64,000 bases of DNA from Paenibacillus silagei (lineage in GTDB: Bacteria > Bacillota > Bacilli > Paenibacillales > Paenibacillaceae): contig NZ_JAGGLV010000014.1 in assembly GCF_017874735.1 (NCBI RefSeq), forward strand, positions 1 through 64,000, given 5' to 3'. The position numbers were made by a program, and so were the translations under genes. Positions 41,744-51,610 of the stretch are shown here, piece by piece. Every line of letters begins with the position of its first letter. Positions within the stretch are counted from its first letter, which is position 1. The notes beneath the pieces are model-generated. The model was not told where the DNA came from and ran no database searches. It worked only from the letters and a program-made list of their open reading frames with translations.

Positions 41744-44700
41744 TTATCCCACCCATTCCCGGCGCAGCGTGAACAGATCCTTCAGCGCGTCTGTGGAGAG
41801 CTCGGTGATCCAGCCCTCGGAGCCGGAGATGACGTCGTCGCTGAGCTGCTGCTTGCTCTCCAGCATCTCGTCAATCTTCTCCTCCAGCGTGCCGAGCGAG
41901 ATGAACTTATGCACCTGTACATCCCGGGTCTGGCCCATGCGGTAAGCACGGTCTGTGGCCTGGTTCTCCACCGCCGGATTCCACCAGCGGTCGAAATGGA
42001 ACACGTGGTTGGCGGCCGTCAGGTTGAGGCCGACCCCGCCCGCTTTGAGTGAGAGGATGAATACATTCGGCTGATCGGACGGCTGCGCACCGGGAGCTGC
42101 ATCTGCAGTGGCTTCGCCCGCAGGCAGCGGGGGAGCCTGGAACCGCTCAATCATGCGGTCGCGCGTGCTCTTCGGCGTGCTGCCGTTCAGGTACAGCACC
42201 GGTTCCTGAAGCTCCTGCTGAAGTACGGCCTGGAGCATTTTACCCATGCCTACATACTGGGTGAAGATCAGGCAGCGCTCGTTCTCCTCGCGCAGCTCGC
42301 GCACCATCGCGAGCAGCCGTTCCAGCTTGGCGGAGCGTTCGATCAAGGAGGTGGTGTCCAGAGCGCTGCCGTCTTCCGGCTCAGGCAGTGCCTCCTTGGT
42401 TAGCAGCATCGGATGGTCACAGAGCTGCTTCAGGCTGGTCAAGGCGGCGAGAATGGCCCCCTTGCGTTCGATGCCCTCCAGCTTCTGCATCCGTTCAAGC
42501 AGGCTGTTCACGTTCTGATCGTAGAGTGCGGCCTGCTCGGCCGTCAGGTTAATGTAGGTCTTCATCTCATTTTTATCCGGGAGATCAAGCTGGATCGCCG
42601 GGTCCTTCTTCTTGCGGCGCAGCATGAACGGCTTGACCAGCCGCTGCAAATCAGCGGTCCGCTCGGCATTGCGCTCCTTCTCAATGGCATTTGCGAACCG
42701 GTCCTGGAACCCCTTCGGGCTGCCGAGATAACCCGGTGTGATGAAATCGTAGATCGACCACAGCTCGGACAGCCTGTTCTCAATCGGCGTACCAGTCAGG
42801 GCGATCCGGTGCAAGGCCGGGAAGCTGCGCACGGCGGCGGACTGCTTCGTTCCGGCGTTTTTGATATTCTGTGCTTCATCCAGGCATACGGTTGCCCAGG
42901 TGAACTGCTTCAGCAGCTCCTGGTCCAGTGCAGCGGTAGCGTAAGAGGTAAGCACAACATCCGCCTGCGAAGCCGCGCCGTAGAAATATCCGGCATCCAG
43001 CCGCCGGCTTCCGTAATGAAGCATCACATTCAGGGAAGGCGCAAAGCGCTGCAGCTCCTTCTGCCAGTTGCCCAGCACGGAGGTCGGACAGATGATCAGC
43101 GAAGGCCAGCCGGCCGGCTCGGTCTGCCGCCGGGCCACGGGTGCGCCGGAAGCTGCGGCTTCCTCCTCCTGCTCCTTCAGATGGAGCAGGTAGGAGATCA
43201 GCTGCACCGTCTTGCCAAGCCCCATGTCATCGGCCAGGCAAGCGCCCAGCCCGAAGCGGCGGAGGAAGACCAGCCAGGCGAAGCCCTCATGCTGGTAGCT
43301 TCGAAGCTCGGCATGCAGACCGGCCGGCACCTCCGGCTTCGGCCACTGGCTACGCTGCCCGAGCTGTCCGATCAGCTTCAAGAGGTGCTCGTTCAGTTCG
43401 ACCTCCAGCCTGACGCGAACCGCTTCTTCCTCGGCACGCTGCGCTTCCGCTTCCTCCGAATCGCCGTCTGCACCTTCGTTCAGCAGGTGCAGCTGCAACA
43501 CATCCTGGAAGGACAAGCCGCGCGACTTGTCCATCCCGGCCATGGCCCGCTGAATCTGCGCCAGCAGCGCAGGGTCCAGCGGAATCCACTTGCCGCGGAA
43601 CTGGACGAGGCGTTCCCCGCGCGCTACGAGGTCGGCGAACTCCGCCTCGGTCAGGTCGGCGTCGCCGATGGAGATGCGCCAGTCGAAATCGACGAGCGCA
43701 TCCAGGCCGAACAGTGACTGCCCGCGGCTGCCCTCAGCCGTGCCGGAGCTGATCTTCGCGCGCAGGCGCGGCTTCCTGCGGCTGGCGGCTTCCCACCACG
43801 CCGGCAGCAGCACCTGCCAGCCCGCCTCCAGCAGAGCGCGGCTGTCGGCCGTAAGGAACCGCCACGCGACCTCGTCGCCGAGCGGCTCTGCCAGCACATC
43901 GGCGCCGCGCCCGATGTGCTCCGGAAGGCTGTCACGCAGCCGTGACAGCCACCCGCCCGCGCGCTCGTGGACATGCGCTGTCCACGCTGCGGGCCAAGTG
44001 CCATGCGGCTCGCCGTCCCCGGTGAGCCGCAGCGGCACAAGCGCGGACTCGTCGCGCTTGTCCTGGAGGAGCAGCTGGAGCCGCCAGTGCGGCAGCTCAT
44101 CGTCAGGCTCAAGCAGCTGCAGCACCGGCCGGAACGGCGCGGTGTCTGCCTTCCAGCCGATGGACATCAGCCAGCTGTCCTCGTCCATACCGGCTGCGCT
44201 TCTCCCGCCTGCGCTGAACAGCAGCGGGAATTCACTGCGCAGATCACCGGCCTGCGCCTCGGTGCTGTAGTGCCGCTGGAAGACCGCCGCCGAGAAGGCA
44301 GCCTGCAGCCCTTCGGCGAACCCGCTGCGCTCCTGAAGACGATGCAGCGCGGCCGCATCGTCCCAGTCTGCCTCGGCGGCTTCCGCCAGCACTTGCTCCG
44401 TCCAGGCCCAGCGGAGCTGGCCTTCACGGTAGGCTGCGAAGCTCGGGGCATACTGACGGGCCTCCAGCATTCCGGCCAGCAGCGGGGCCAGCCGGGTCAG
44501 CAGCTGGGCATCGCCCTGCCAGCTCCAGCCGACATGCCGGAGCAGCCGCAGGTCCGCAAAGAACGGCAGGACCTGCTCGGCAGGCAGCACCACCAGCTCG
44601 ACCTCATCGGCCTTCGAGGTGCTGAGCTCCGTACCGTAGAAGGATTCCTCATGCCAGGCGAACAGCTTCTGCTTGAGCTGGACACCGGGCATATAATCAT

Positions 44701-44785
44701 CCCGGTCATCCACACCGTAGATCAGCGCATCGCCATACTGGGTAAGGGCGAGCTGGACAGTAATATTGCGCATCTTCATATTCAT
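41744..44785 (-). CDS. ywqA: SNF2-family helicase (YwqA-like)
   Basis: This 1013-residue protein has a ~480-residue N-terminal region, then a SNF2 motor: Walker A D-M-G-L-G-K-T at 519-526, Walker B D-E-A-Q at 636-639, motif III L-T-G-T-P-I-E-N and motif VI A-x-D-R-A-Y-R-M-G-Q-T-R. It is a DNA translocase, probably acting in repair or transcription-coupled remodelling. Its ATG overlaps the stop of the SWIM gene by four bases, as in the B. subtilis ywqB-ywqA pair. The symbol follows that context. Confidence 0.93.
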   Translation of the reverse strand: MNMKMRNITVQLALTQYGDALIYGVDDRDDYMPGVQLKQKLFAWHEESFYGTELSTSKADEVELVVLPAEQVLPFFADLRLLRHVGWSWQGDAQLLTRLAPLLAGMLEARQYAPSFAAYREGQLRWAWTEQVLAEAAEADWDDAAALHRLQERSGFAEGLQAAFSAAVFQRHYSTEAQAGDLRSEFPLLFSAGGRSAAGMDEDSWLMSIGWKADTAPFRPVLQLLEPDDELPHWRLQLLLQDKRDESALVPLRLTGDGEPHGTWPAAWTAHVHERAGGWLSRLRDSLPEHIGRGADVLAEPLGDEVAWRFLTADSRALLEAGWQVLLPAWWEAASRRKPRLRAKISSGTAEGSRGQSLFGLDALVDFDWRISIGDADLTEAEFADLVARGERLVQFRGKWIPLDPALLAQIQRAMAGMDKSRGLSFQDVLQLHLLNEGADGDSEEAEAQRAEEEAVRVRLEVELNEHLLKLIGQLGQRSQWPKPEVPAGLHAELRSYQHEGFAWLVFLRRFGLGACLADDMGLGKTVQLISYLLHLKEQEEEAAASGAPVARRQTEPAGWPSLIICPTSVLGNWQKELQRFAPSLNVMLHYGSRRLDAGYFYGAASQADVVLTSYATAALDQELLKQFTWATVCLDEAQNIKNAGTKQSAAVRSFPALHRIALTGTPIENRLSELWSIYDFITPGYLGSPKGFQDRFANAIEKERNAERTADLQRLVKPFMLRRKKKDPAIQLDLPDKNEMKTYINLTAEQAALYDQNVNSLLERMQKLEGIERKGAILAALTSLKQLCDHPMLLTKEALPEPEDGSALDTTSLIERSAKLERLLAMVRELREENERCLIFTQYVGMGKMLQAVLQQELQEPVLYLNGSTPKSTRDRMIERFQAPPLPAGEATADAAPGAQPSDQPNVFILSLKAGGVGLNLTAANHVFHFDRWWNPAVENQATDRAYRMGQTRDVQVHKFISLGTLEEKIDEMLESKQQLSDDVISGSEGWITELSTDALKDLFTLRREWVG

Positions 44786-46419
44786 GGGATCAGTTTTCCT
44801 TTCCGCAGCTCCTCCTGTAGGGCGCGCAGGCGGCTGTGTCTATCTGTGAAGCCGTCCAGGAACACTTCCCAGCGTGCTTCGCGTTTCAGTTTTTTATACA
44901 GCTTGGCGAGCCGCTTCAGCAGCTTCACGGCCGCTTTGTAGCTGTGCCGGTTCTTCTCCAGCACGAAGCGCTCCACCGCCTGATGATAGAACGGCAGGAG
45001 CAGCTCCGGCGCATTCTTCTCAATCGGCTGCAGGTCGCTCACCCGGAAGTCGGAAGGCTGATGGCCGGAGGAGATCTGCATATCCATCCATTCCTGCCAT
45101 TTGCCGTAGGCAAGCAGTTGGACTTCATAGATCTCGCGGGACAGCGGCAGCATACCGGACAGCGTATCCCACATCTGCGGCTCCGCTTCGGGCAGGCGGC
45201 GCACCGCCTCATCCCAGTAGCCCGCATAATCCAGCAGATTGTACATTCGGCTGTTCAGCAGCGGGCCGAGCGCGGCCAGCCACAGGGCCAGGCGTCTCCA
45301 CTGGCCGGCTTCGGCCAGCGGAGGCAGGAAGCTCATCAGCTCCTCCGGGTGCAGCCCGGGCCGTTCGGACGCTGTGTGCAGCTTCTCTATAGCCGCAGCA
45401 TCCTCATGAAGCAGAGCGTACATCCGGCTCTCGGCCAGCAGCAGGGCGTGGCGGGGAGCAGCGGCGCTAAGCCCTTCTCCGGCTTGTTGCAGCTCCTTCA
45501 GCTCTTTGGTGTACAGCTCCGGTCCGCTTAGATTCGGGGTAATCCAGTTGATCCACAGCAGGCTGTAACAAGCAGAGAAATAAGGCTGTTCTCTGGCGCG
45601 GTCGCGGGCCTCCGTCAGCATCTCGCTCCGCAGATAGGCAATCGTATCGTAGACTCTCGGCCACTCCTCAGGGGCCTCTGCCAGCGGCAGCCCCCGCTTC
45701 ATCAGGTCTGTAATATGCTTTTGCAGCTCGGAAATCGCAATAGAAGTATAGTAGCCCACAGAATAACCAAGGGAGGAGAGGTTGGCCGAGAGCGGCTGGC
45801 CGCCAGGCCGGATCAGGCTCTCCAGCACACAGAGATGAGCATGGAGCTTGAACAGCATGGCGGCAGCGGGAGGCAGCTTGGGCTGGCCCCCGGTGATGGC
45901 GGCGAGCGCCCGGTCGGCATACTGCGGGTTGCGCACCGTATGAGCAAGCGGCTCCACCAGCAGCGCCATGTATTCTCGCCACTGCTGCACCGTAGCCTCA
46001 GGAATCAGGGCGGCCAGCTTCTTCAGTTGTTCCCCGCGCCGTCCCGGAACAGCGGATGCCGGAGCAGAATGAAGCTTGGGCTGGTCAATCAGCGCCTTGG
46101 CGTTCGCGATGGAATGCACAGGCCGCTCCTGTTCCTCGGCGTATTGCATCAGCACAGCCGCCATATGCTTGCACATCCCGGATACAGGGCAATCGCAATG
46201 GCTCTCCTGCAGATCGTCCAGGTCAATGGAGACCGCATAATCCTCCCGCCCTTCGACCAGCGCCATGATTCTGTACGGCGTGACCATTCTGAAGGCCTGC
46301 ACGCGCTGCTGCTTATAATATTGAAATCCCCGTTTCAGGGTCAGATCATCGAAAGAATGGGCAACCTCCGAGATGAGCTTATCCCACCCGGCAGCATCCA
46401 TGATATAGTTTGACTGCAT
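44782..46419 (-). CDS. ywqB: SWIM zinc finger protein (YwqB-like)
   Basis: This protein of about 545 residues has a SWIM zinc finger near its N-terminus: C75-D-C77-P and C83-K-H85. The rest is helical and Leu-rich. SWIM proteins pair with SNF2 helicases and may help bind nucleic acid. ATG 46419 has AGGAG ten bases upstream; the longer frame to 46464 has no ribosome site. It is translationally coupled to the helicase by an ATGA overlap. Confidence 0.88.
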   Translation of the reverse strand: MQSNYIMDAAGWDKLISEVAHSFDDLTLKRGFQYYKQQRVQAFRMVTPYRIMALVEGREDYAVSIDLDDLQESHCDCPVSGMCKHMAAVLMQYAEEQERPVHSIANAKALIDQPKLHSAPASAVPGRRGEQLKKLAALIPEATVQQWREYMALLVEPLAHTVRNPQYADRALAAITGGQPKLPPAAAMLFKLHAHLCVLESLIRPGGQPLSANLSSLGYSVGYYTSIAISELQKHITDLMKRGLPLAEAPEEWPRVYDTIAYLRSEMLTEARDRAREQPYFSACYSLLWINWITPNLSGPELYTKELKELQQAGEGLSAAAPRHALLLAESRMYALLHEDAAAIEKLHTASERPGLHPEELMSFLPPLAEAGQWRRLALWLAALGPLLNSRMYNLLDYAGYWDEAVRRLPEAEPQMWDTLSGMLPLSREIYEVQLLAYGKWQEWMDMQISSGHQPSDFRVSDLQPIEKNAPELLLPFYHQAVERFVLEKNRHSYKAAVKLLKRLAKLYKKLKREARWEVFLDGFTDRHSRLRALQEELRKGKLIP

Positions 46420-46604
46420 CGCTATCGTTCTCCTGTAGCAGATTGGGTGAATCCATCGTTCCATTATATCATTATTGTATAGCGTATCCCGGAAAAGTCT
46501 GAAATCCTGACAGGTATGATATGCCCCATATTGAAAAATTAGGGGAACATGCTAATCTGAAATCTAAACCTATGAGCAACCGCTGGAAGGATGAAGCTTA
46601 AGCA

Positions 46605-48923
46605 ATGCTGCGATTTAAAATGAAATACCTGCTGCACAACAAACAGAACCGTCTAATCCTGATGCTGACAGCCGGGGTATCCCTTCTGATTACTATGATT
46701 GGTCTATTCTCCTATAGAGAGTACCGTAATGCACTGGACACCGAGCTGAATACACCGAATATTGAACTGCTGCAGATTAATGTAGATGTTACGAACCGGG
46801 CCTTCCGGGAATCCGACAACAAGGCAGTGGATCTGTCCTTCCATCCCGCTGTACTGAGCTATATCAATGCGTCTGAGGCGGATAACCGGGGCAGAGCCGC
46901 AACGGCGCAGGAATACCTTAAGGCGCTGGCGACAGAGCCGGATGTACACGCGATCAGCGTGGTCAAATTCAAGGACCGGTCTGTGCTCTCCAGCCGCTAC
47001 GGCTATGTTCCGTCCTGGGGGGAGGCGCCTGAGCATGAGTGGGAGTCCTGGATCGGGGGAATGAAGGAGAAGCCGCTTTTGATCAAAAGAAGGCTGTATA
47101 CCGGCCCCGGCTCCCGCCCCGGTGATACTGAGCTGTTATCGCTTGCCCGGCCGGTGGTGGTGAACGGCGAAGTGGCCGGTGCCGTGCTGATTGATCTGGA
47201 TTACGATACGCTGTTCTCCAAAATGTACACCCATCTCTCCAGCTACCAGCTCGTGTATAACCTGGAAGGGGAGCTGATCTACCCCAAGCTGAATCTTCCG
47301 TTCCCGCAGGCGGAGCTGGGAAAGGTGCTGGAGGACATCGATGTCAGTCCCTTTGCCCATGTCACCATCGGAGGCCAGGCCTACATGGCGAATCAGACCT
47401 TCTCCAATGTGACCGGCTGGCGCCTGCTCTCGCTCGTACCTATGGAGCAGCTGCTCAAAAATGTGAAGATTGCGCGGAATATGATGCTGATGCTGTCACT
47501 GATCTCCATCGCCGTAGGTCTCGCTGCCATGTATTATTACAATTTTGCGGCCTTCCGGCCGCTCAAACGGATTAACAAGCTGCTGCTTCCTGAGCAGAAG
47601 GCAGCCGGGCAGGGCGGACTGTACGATCTGGAGCCGGTCATCGGCAAGCTGGTCGGTGATTTCCGCAGTAAATCGCTGGTGGCGGACTGGAGTCTCCCGG
47701 AGCTGCGCTCCAAATTCCTGCAGGACCTGATCACGCGGAGTATCGGCACACAGGAGACACACACCCGGTTTGAGCACTACTTTACCGGCTGGAAGGAAGG
47801 TCCGTTCGAGCTGCTGGTCTTATCCATAGACCGGCATACCGAGTGGTCTGCGGGCTTTAAGGAAGAGGATCAAATGCTGCTCAAATACGCGATGATTAAC
47901 ATGGCCTATGAAATCTGCGAAGCTTCCTGGCGGACCGTGGTCGCTGCACCGCAGCAGGACAGTCTCGTCATCCTGTTACAGGCGGCAGGCGGAGAGGAGC
48001 AGGAGCTGTATGCAGATGCCCGGCGGCTGGCGGCTGCCATGCTCGATGTGCTGAAGATTACGGTGTCCGTTGGCATCGGTGAACAAGCAGGCTCAATTAC
48101 CCATATCGCCCAGTCCTACTTAGAGGCGCAGACTGCGCTCTCCTACCGGTTATATGAAGGGTATTCCCATGTACGGGTCTATTCCCGCGCAGAGAACAAA
48201 TATGAAGAGAGCAGCGGGGCGGCAGATGAGCTATGGAAGCAGGAAATGCTGAACGCCCTGAGAGTATCCGATGCCGCCGCTGCACAGGATTGGATCCGCA
48301 GAGGGATTGCCGAGACCCGCAAGCGGGGAATTCAGCCGCAAAAAGTATTCCGCTCGCTAAGTGACCTGCTGGAGGAGATTCTGCATATGGCGGCTGCCGG
48401 GGGATACCCGGTGCCTGCGGAGCTGGCTGACTACACCTGGCATCAGGTGACAACGATGGAGCTTAATGAGATTGAGCAGATGCTATGCAGCATAGCGGTT
48501 CAGCTATCGGACGCCTTCGGGGCGCACCGGCAATCGAAGGAGTTCCTGCTGGTTCAGAATCTTATAGAGTATATGAAGGAGAATCTGCAATTCAATATCG
48601 GGCTATCTGATATCGCCTCCCATGTGAACATGGGGGTATCCTCGGTGAGCACCATCTTCAAGGAAGAGACCGGAACTACTGTCTATGACTATCTGACCAA
48701 CTTGAGAATCAATAGAGCCTGCGAGTTGCTGCAGGACAGCAGTCTGAGAATTGCCGAGATTGCCCAGCAGGTGGGTTATCAGAATGAGAACAGCTTCATC
48801 CGGGTCTTCCGCAAGATTAAATCGACCACACCCGGCAAGTTCAGGGAGAGCAGCAAATCTTCCAAGGAGTATGCAGATCGGCCAAAACCGCGCCATTCCG
48901 GCGTTTCTGAGGATTCGGAATAA
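46605..48923 (+). CDS. Membrane-bound AraC-family regulator with extracellular sensor
   Basis: This 772-residue one-component regulator has a TM at about 17-37, a Cache-like extracellular domain at 40-285 and a second TM at about 290-313. A long cytoplasmic region follows, then a C-terminal AraC helix-turn-helix pair at about 655-750 with L-S-D-I-A-S-H-V-N-M and G-Y-Q-N-E-N-S-F-I-R-V-F-R. It combines a sensor and DNA-binding output in one chain, a format common in Paenibacillus. The downstream TctC-like and KdgT genes are plausible targets. The start could be ATG 46605 or 46620; the ribosome site is ambiguous. Confidence 0.88.
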   Translation: MLRFKMKYLLHNKQNRLILMLTAGVSLLITMIGLFSYREYRNALDTELNTPNIELLQINVDVTNRAFRESDNKAVDLSFHPAVLSYINASEADNRGRAATAQEYLKALATEPDVHAISVVKFKDRSVLSSRYGYVPSWGEAPEHEWESWIGGMKEKPLLIKRRLYTGPGSRPGDTELLSLARPVVVNGEVAGAVLIDLDYDTLFSKMYTHLSSYQLVYNLEGELIYPKLNLPFPQAELGKVLEDIDVSPFAHVTIGGQAYMANQTFSNVTGWRLLSLVPMEQLLKNVKIARNMMLMLSLISIAVGLAAMYYYNFAAFRPLKRINKLLLPEQKAAGQGGLYDLEPVIGKLVGDFRSKSLVADWSLPELRSKFLQDLITRSIGTQETHTRFEHYFTGWKEGPFELLVLSIDRHTEWSAGFKEEDQMLLKYAMINMAYEICEASWRTVVAAPQQDSLVILLQAAGGEEQELYADARRLAAAMLDVLKITVSVGIGEQAGSITHIAQSYLEAQTALSYRLYEGYSHVRVYSRAENKYEESSGAADELWKQEMLNALRVSDAAAAQDWIRRGIAETRKRGIQPQKVFRSLSDLLEEILHMAAAGGYPVPAELADYTWHQVTTMELNEIEQMLCSIAVQLSDAFGAHRQSKEFLLVQNLIEYMKENLQFNIGLSDIASHVNMGVSSVSTIFKEETGTTVYDYLTNLRINRACELLQDSSLRIAEIAQQVGYQNENSFIRVFRKIKSTTPGKFRESSKSSKEYADRPKPRHSGVSEDSE

Positions 48924-48959
48924 GATTATGCGATTGAAGGCATACCCCCGGTTGCGATA

Positions 48960-49020
48960 AAGTTTTATTTGAGAAAACTTTCACATCCTCCATGGCAGGC
49001 TGCTGATACTCAAATAAAAC
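48960..49020. promoter_or_regulatory. Overlapping inverted repeats upstream of the TctC-like gene
   Basis: AAAGTTTT...AAAACTTT (48960-48982) forms one hairpin. GTTTTATTTGAG (48962-48973) pairs with CTCAAATAAAAC (49009-49020) over 12 bp to form another. They share the left arm and so exclude each other. They may be operators or an RNA switch. Confidence 0.5.
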
Positions 49021-49098
49021 GGGGGTGAGGGCACGGGCGCAAGGCTAGGCATCAAGCATCTGCAGGCTGCCCGATTACTTCTATATTAGAGAAGAGGG

Positions 49099-50115
49099 AT
49101 GGATTTGAAACGATCGACTCAAATAGGACTCTGGACAGCGGCAGTAGCAGCTCTGGTTCTGTTGATGCTTAGAATCGGGATTCCTGGGGGAGGCGGCCCG
49201 GGCCAGGAGACTGCCGGCACAGATTATCCCGGACGGCCAATCACACTGCTTGTGCCCTACGCCGCAGGAGGAGGAACGGACGCCACCGCGCGGGCGCTCG
49301 CCACCGCGACAGAGAAGGTGCTGGGCCAGCCGATAATTGTGGTTAACCGCACCGGCGGCGGAGGCTCCGTAGGACTGATGGAAGGCGCGAATGCCAAGGG
49401 AGACGGCTATACCGTGACTTTTTTGCCGGCCGAGCTGACCATTCTTCCGCATCTGGGATTATTGCCGATTACCTATGAGAGATTCAAACCGATCGCTCAG
49501 ACGAATTTTGATCCTTCCGCCATCACCGTAAGACAGGACGCGCCATGGCAGGACGTCAATGAATTTCTCGACTTTGCGAAAGCGCATCCAGAGGAACTCA
49601 AAATGGGAAACGCAGGAACGGGGAGCATTTGGCACTTGGCCGCCGTAACCTTGGAACGGGAGACCGGTGTGAAGTTCGCGCATATTCCCTTTGAAGGTGC
49701 AGGGCCGGCCGTCTCCGCCTTAATGGACGGATTCGTGGATGCGGTACCGGTCAGTCCCGCCGAGGTGAAGAAGTATGTGGATGAAGGGAAGCTGCGGATA
49801 TTGGCAGTCAATGCCGATAAGCGCTCAGAGGCGCTGCCGGATGTGCCGACCCTGGAAGAGCAGACCGGAATTCATGTGAACTTCACAGGAACATGGAGGG
49901 GACTGGCTGTACCGAAGGATACGCCGGATGCGATATCGGAGGTATTGGCCGGGGCATTTATCAAAGGGACCGAAGACAGGGAATTCCGCGAATATATGAA
50001 TTCGAACGGGCTGGGGCTGCTGGTGAAGGACGGCAAAGCCTTTGCGAAGCAGCTCAAGGAGAGCGATGATCTGTTCGCCGCCATGATTCCCGAGCTTGGA
50101 CTAAGCCGCAAGTAG
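49099..50115 (+). CDS. TctC/Bug-family solute-binding protein
   Basis: This 338-residue extracellular binding protein has an N-terminal hydrophobic anchor (about 8-27) without a lipobox cysteine. Its core shows family motifs Y-P-x-R-P-I-T-L-L-V-P-Y-A-A-G-G-G-T-D, N-R-T-G-G-G-G-S-V-G and G-T-G-S-I-W-H-L. Bug proteins bind organic acids for TctAB importers or for sensing. No TctA/TctB genes are here; the next gene is a KdgT permease. TTG 49105 has better spacing to GAGGG than ATG 49099 and may be the true start. Confidence 0.87.
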   Translation: MDLKRSTQIGLWTAAVAALVLLMLRIGIPGGGGPGQETAGTDYPGRPITLLVPYAAGGGTDATARALATATEKVLGQPIIVVNRTGGGGSVGLMEGANAKGDGYTVTFLPAELTILPHLGLLPITYERFKPIAQTNFDPSAITVRQDAPWQDVNEFLDFAKAHPEELKMGNAGTGSIWHLAAVTLERETGVKFAHIPFEGAGPAVSALMDGFVDAVPVSPAEVKKYVDEGKLRILAVNADKRSEALPDVPTLEEQTGIHVNFTGTWRGLAVPKDTPDAISEVLAGAFIKGTEDREFREYMNSNGLGLLVKDGKAFAKQLKESDDLFAAMIPELGLSRK

Positions 50116-50158
50116 AACATACACACTCATCACGAGTAAGAAAGGGTAGGGTAATCAT

Positions 50159-51163
50159 ATGAAAATCAAAAAGACACTGGATCGGATTCCCGGCGGAATG
50201 ATGCTCGTTCCACTGTTTCTGGGAGCGATCATTCACACTGCTTTTCCTGATGCGGGCGAATATTTCGGAGGGTTCACCAAAGGCCTGATGACGGGCACCG
50301 TGCCGATCCTGGCCGTATGGTTCTTCTGTATGGGAGCCGCAATCGATGTCAGAGCTACCGGAACCGTACTGCGCAAATCCGGTACGCTGGTATTGACCAA
50401 GATCGCCGTAGCTTGGGTCGTAGCTATGATCGCGATCCAGTTCCTGCCTGAGGGCGGAGTGCAAACCGGCTTCTTCGCCGGACTGTCGGTCCTCGCCATC
50501 ATCTCCGCTATGGATATGACCAACGGCGGGCTGTACGCTTCCATTATGCAGCAGTATGGGACCAAGGAAGAATCCGGTGCCTTCGTGCTGATGTCACTCG
50601 AATCCGGGCCGCTCGTAACCATGCTCATTCTGGGCAGCACCGGTGTGGCTGTTTTTGAACCGCATCTCTTCGTTGGCGCTGTCCTGCCGTTCCTCGTCGG
50701 GTTCATCCTGGGGAACCTGGATCATGATCTGCGCGCCTACTTCGGCCGAGCTACTCAGACGCTCATTCCCTTCTTCGGCTTCGCTCTGGGGAGCTCTATC
50801 GATCTTGGCGTTATCGTTGACACTGGCCTGCTCGGTATTCTGCTTGGTATTGTCGTTATCATTATTACCGGTATCCCGCTGATTCTGGCTGACAAGTTCA
50901 TTGGCCGCGGCAACGGAACTGCCGGACTGGCCGCTTCCAGTACCGCAGGTGCTGCGGTCGCCAACCCTATGCTGGTAGCGAACATGAAGCCCGAATTCCT
51001 GCCGGCCGCCCAGTCCGCTACAGCGCTGGTAGCCGCATCCGTGATCGTTACATCCATTCTCGTCCCGGTCATCACAGCTTACTATTCCGACTACATGAAG
51101 AAAAAGAACCCCCCGGAAGCAGAGGGACTTATAGATGCTAAGGCTCAGAAGGCAGCGGGCTAA
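50159..51163 (+). CDS. kdgT: 2-keto-3-deoxygluconate permease
   Basis: This 334-residue membrane protein of the KdgT family imports 2-keto-3-deoxygluconate, the breakdown product of pectin and other uronates, with protons. It has about ten TM helices and typical motifs R-I-P-G-G-M-M near 9, S-A-M-D-M-T-N-G-G-L-Y near 120 and A-S-S-T-A-G-A-A-V-A-N-P near 260. It lies 43 bases after the TctC-like gene and ends before a strong terminator. Uronate use links it to the GH105 locus 15 kb away. No kdgA, kdgK or kduI genes lie alongside. Confidence 0.92.
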   Translation: MKIKKTLDRIPGGMMLVPLFLGAIIHTAFPDAGEYFGGFTKGLMTGTVPILAVWFFCMGAAIDVRATGTVLRKSGTLVLTKIAVAWVVAMIAIQFLPEGGVQTGFFAGLSVLAIISAMDMTNGGLYASIMQQYGTKEESGAFVLMSLESGPLVTMLILGSTGVAVFEPHLFVGAVLPFLVGFILGNLDHDLRAYFGRATQTLIPFFGFALGSSIDLGVIVDTGLLGILLGIVVIIITGIPLILADKFIGRGNGTAGLAASSTAGAAVANPMLVANMKPEFLPAAQSATALVAASVIVTSILVPVITAYYSDYMKKKNPPEAEGLIDAKAQKAAG

Positions 51164-51221
51164 ACAGCGGATAACAACGTATATAATATATATTAAGTTG
51201 TGAGACTTAGGTTGATCAGAA

Positions 51222-51261
51222 CCCCCGGACAGCGTTAGGGCTGCTCCCGGGGCATTTTTTT
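51222..51261 (+). terminator. Terminator of kdgT
   Basis: CCCCCGG...CCGGGG with an inner CAGC/GCTG stem is followed by seven T residues. Confidence 0.88.
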
Positions 51262-51293
51262 AATCATCTGAATGAAGGAAGAGTAGATGGAGA

Positions 51294-51470
51294 AATCCTG
51301 CAAGAAGTGCAACAATACTGCCCCATAGAAGCGCCAGATGCTGAAATCCTGCATGAAATGCAACAAAGCCAGCGCTAACCTGCTTGAAACACCGGAATTC
51401 CTGCAAATGATGCAACAATGTAGCGCAGCCAGTAACATTTTCAGAAGAATCCTGCAAGAAGTGCAACAAT
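51294..51470 (+). repeat. Intergenic repeat locus E: four 23-bp copies, 51-bp period
   Basis: Copies of AATCCTGCAAGAAGTGCAAC + AAT start at 51294, 51345, 51396 and 51448, with ~28-bp unrelated spacers. Copies 2 and 3 are degenerate. The spacing resembles a CRISPR array, but there are no cas genes, the repeats are imperfect, and the period equals that of the other intergenic repeats in this window. Confidence 0.8.
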
Positions 51471-51610
51471 GAAATCCATACAAGCGGTCGGTGAGTGGAC
51501 CCGTTAGGGTGATTTTGTTCTTAGTTCAAGCAATCAAACGAATAAATACATAATATTGATTTTATAGAAAACACCCTTTTCCCAGGCGCTAACTTCGGCA
51601 TGTAGGTTCC

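Noticed and set aside
51294..51470. Small CRISPR array
   Set aside because: Repeats are imperfect, only four copies are present, no cas genes are in the window, and the spacing matches the non-CRISPR repeats elsewhere.
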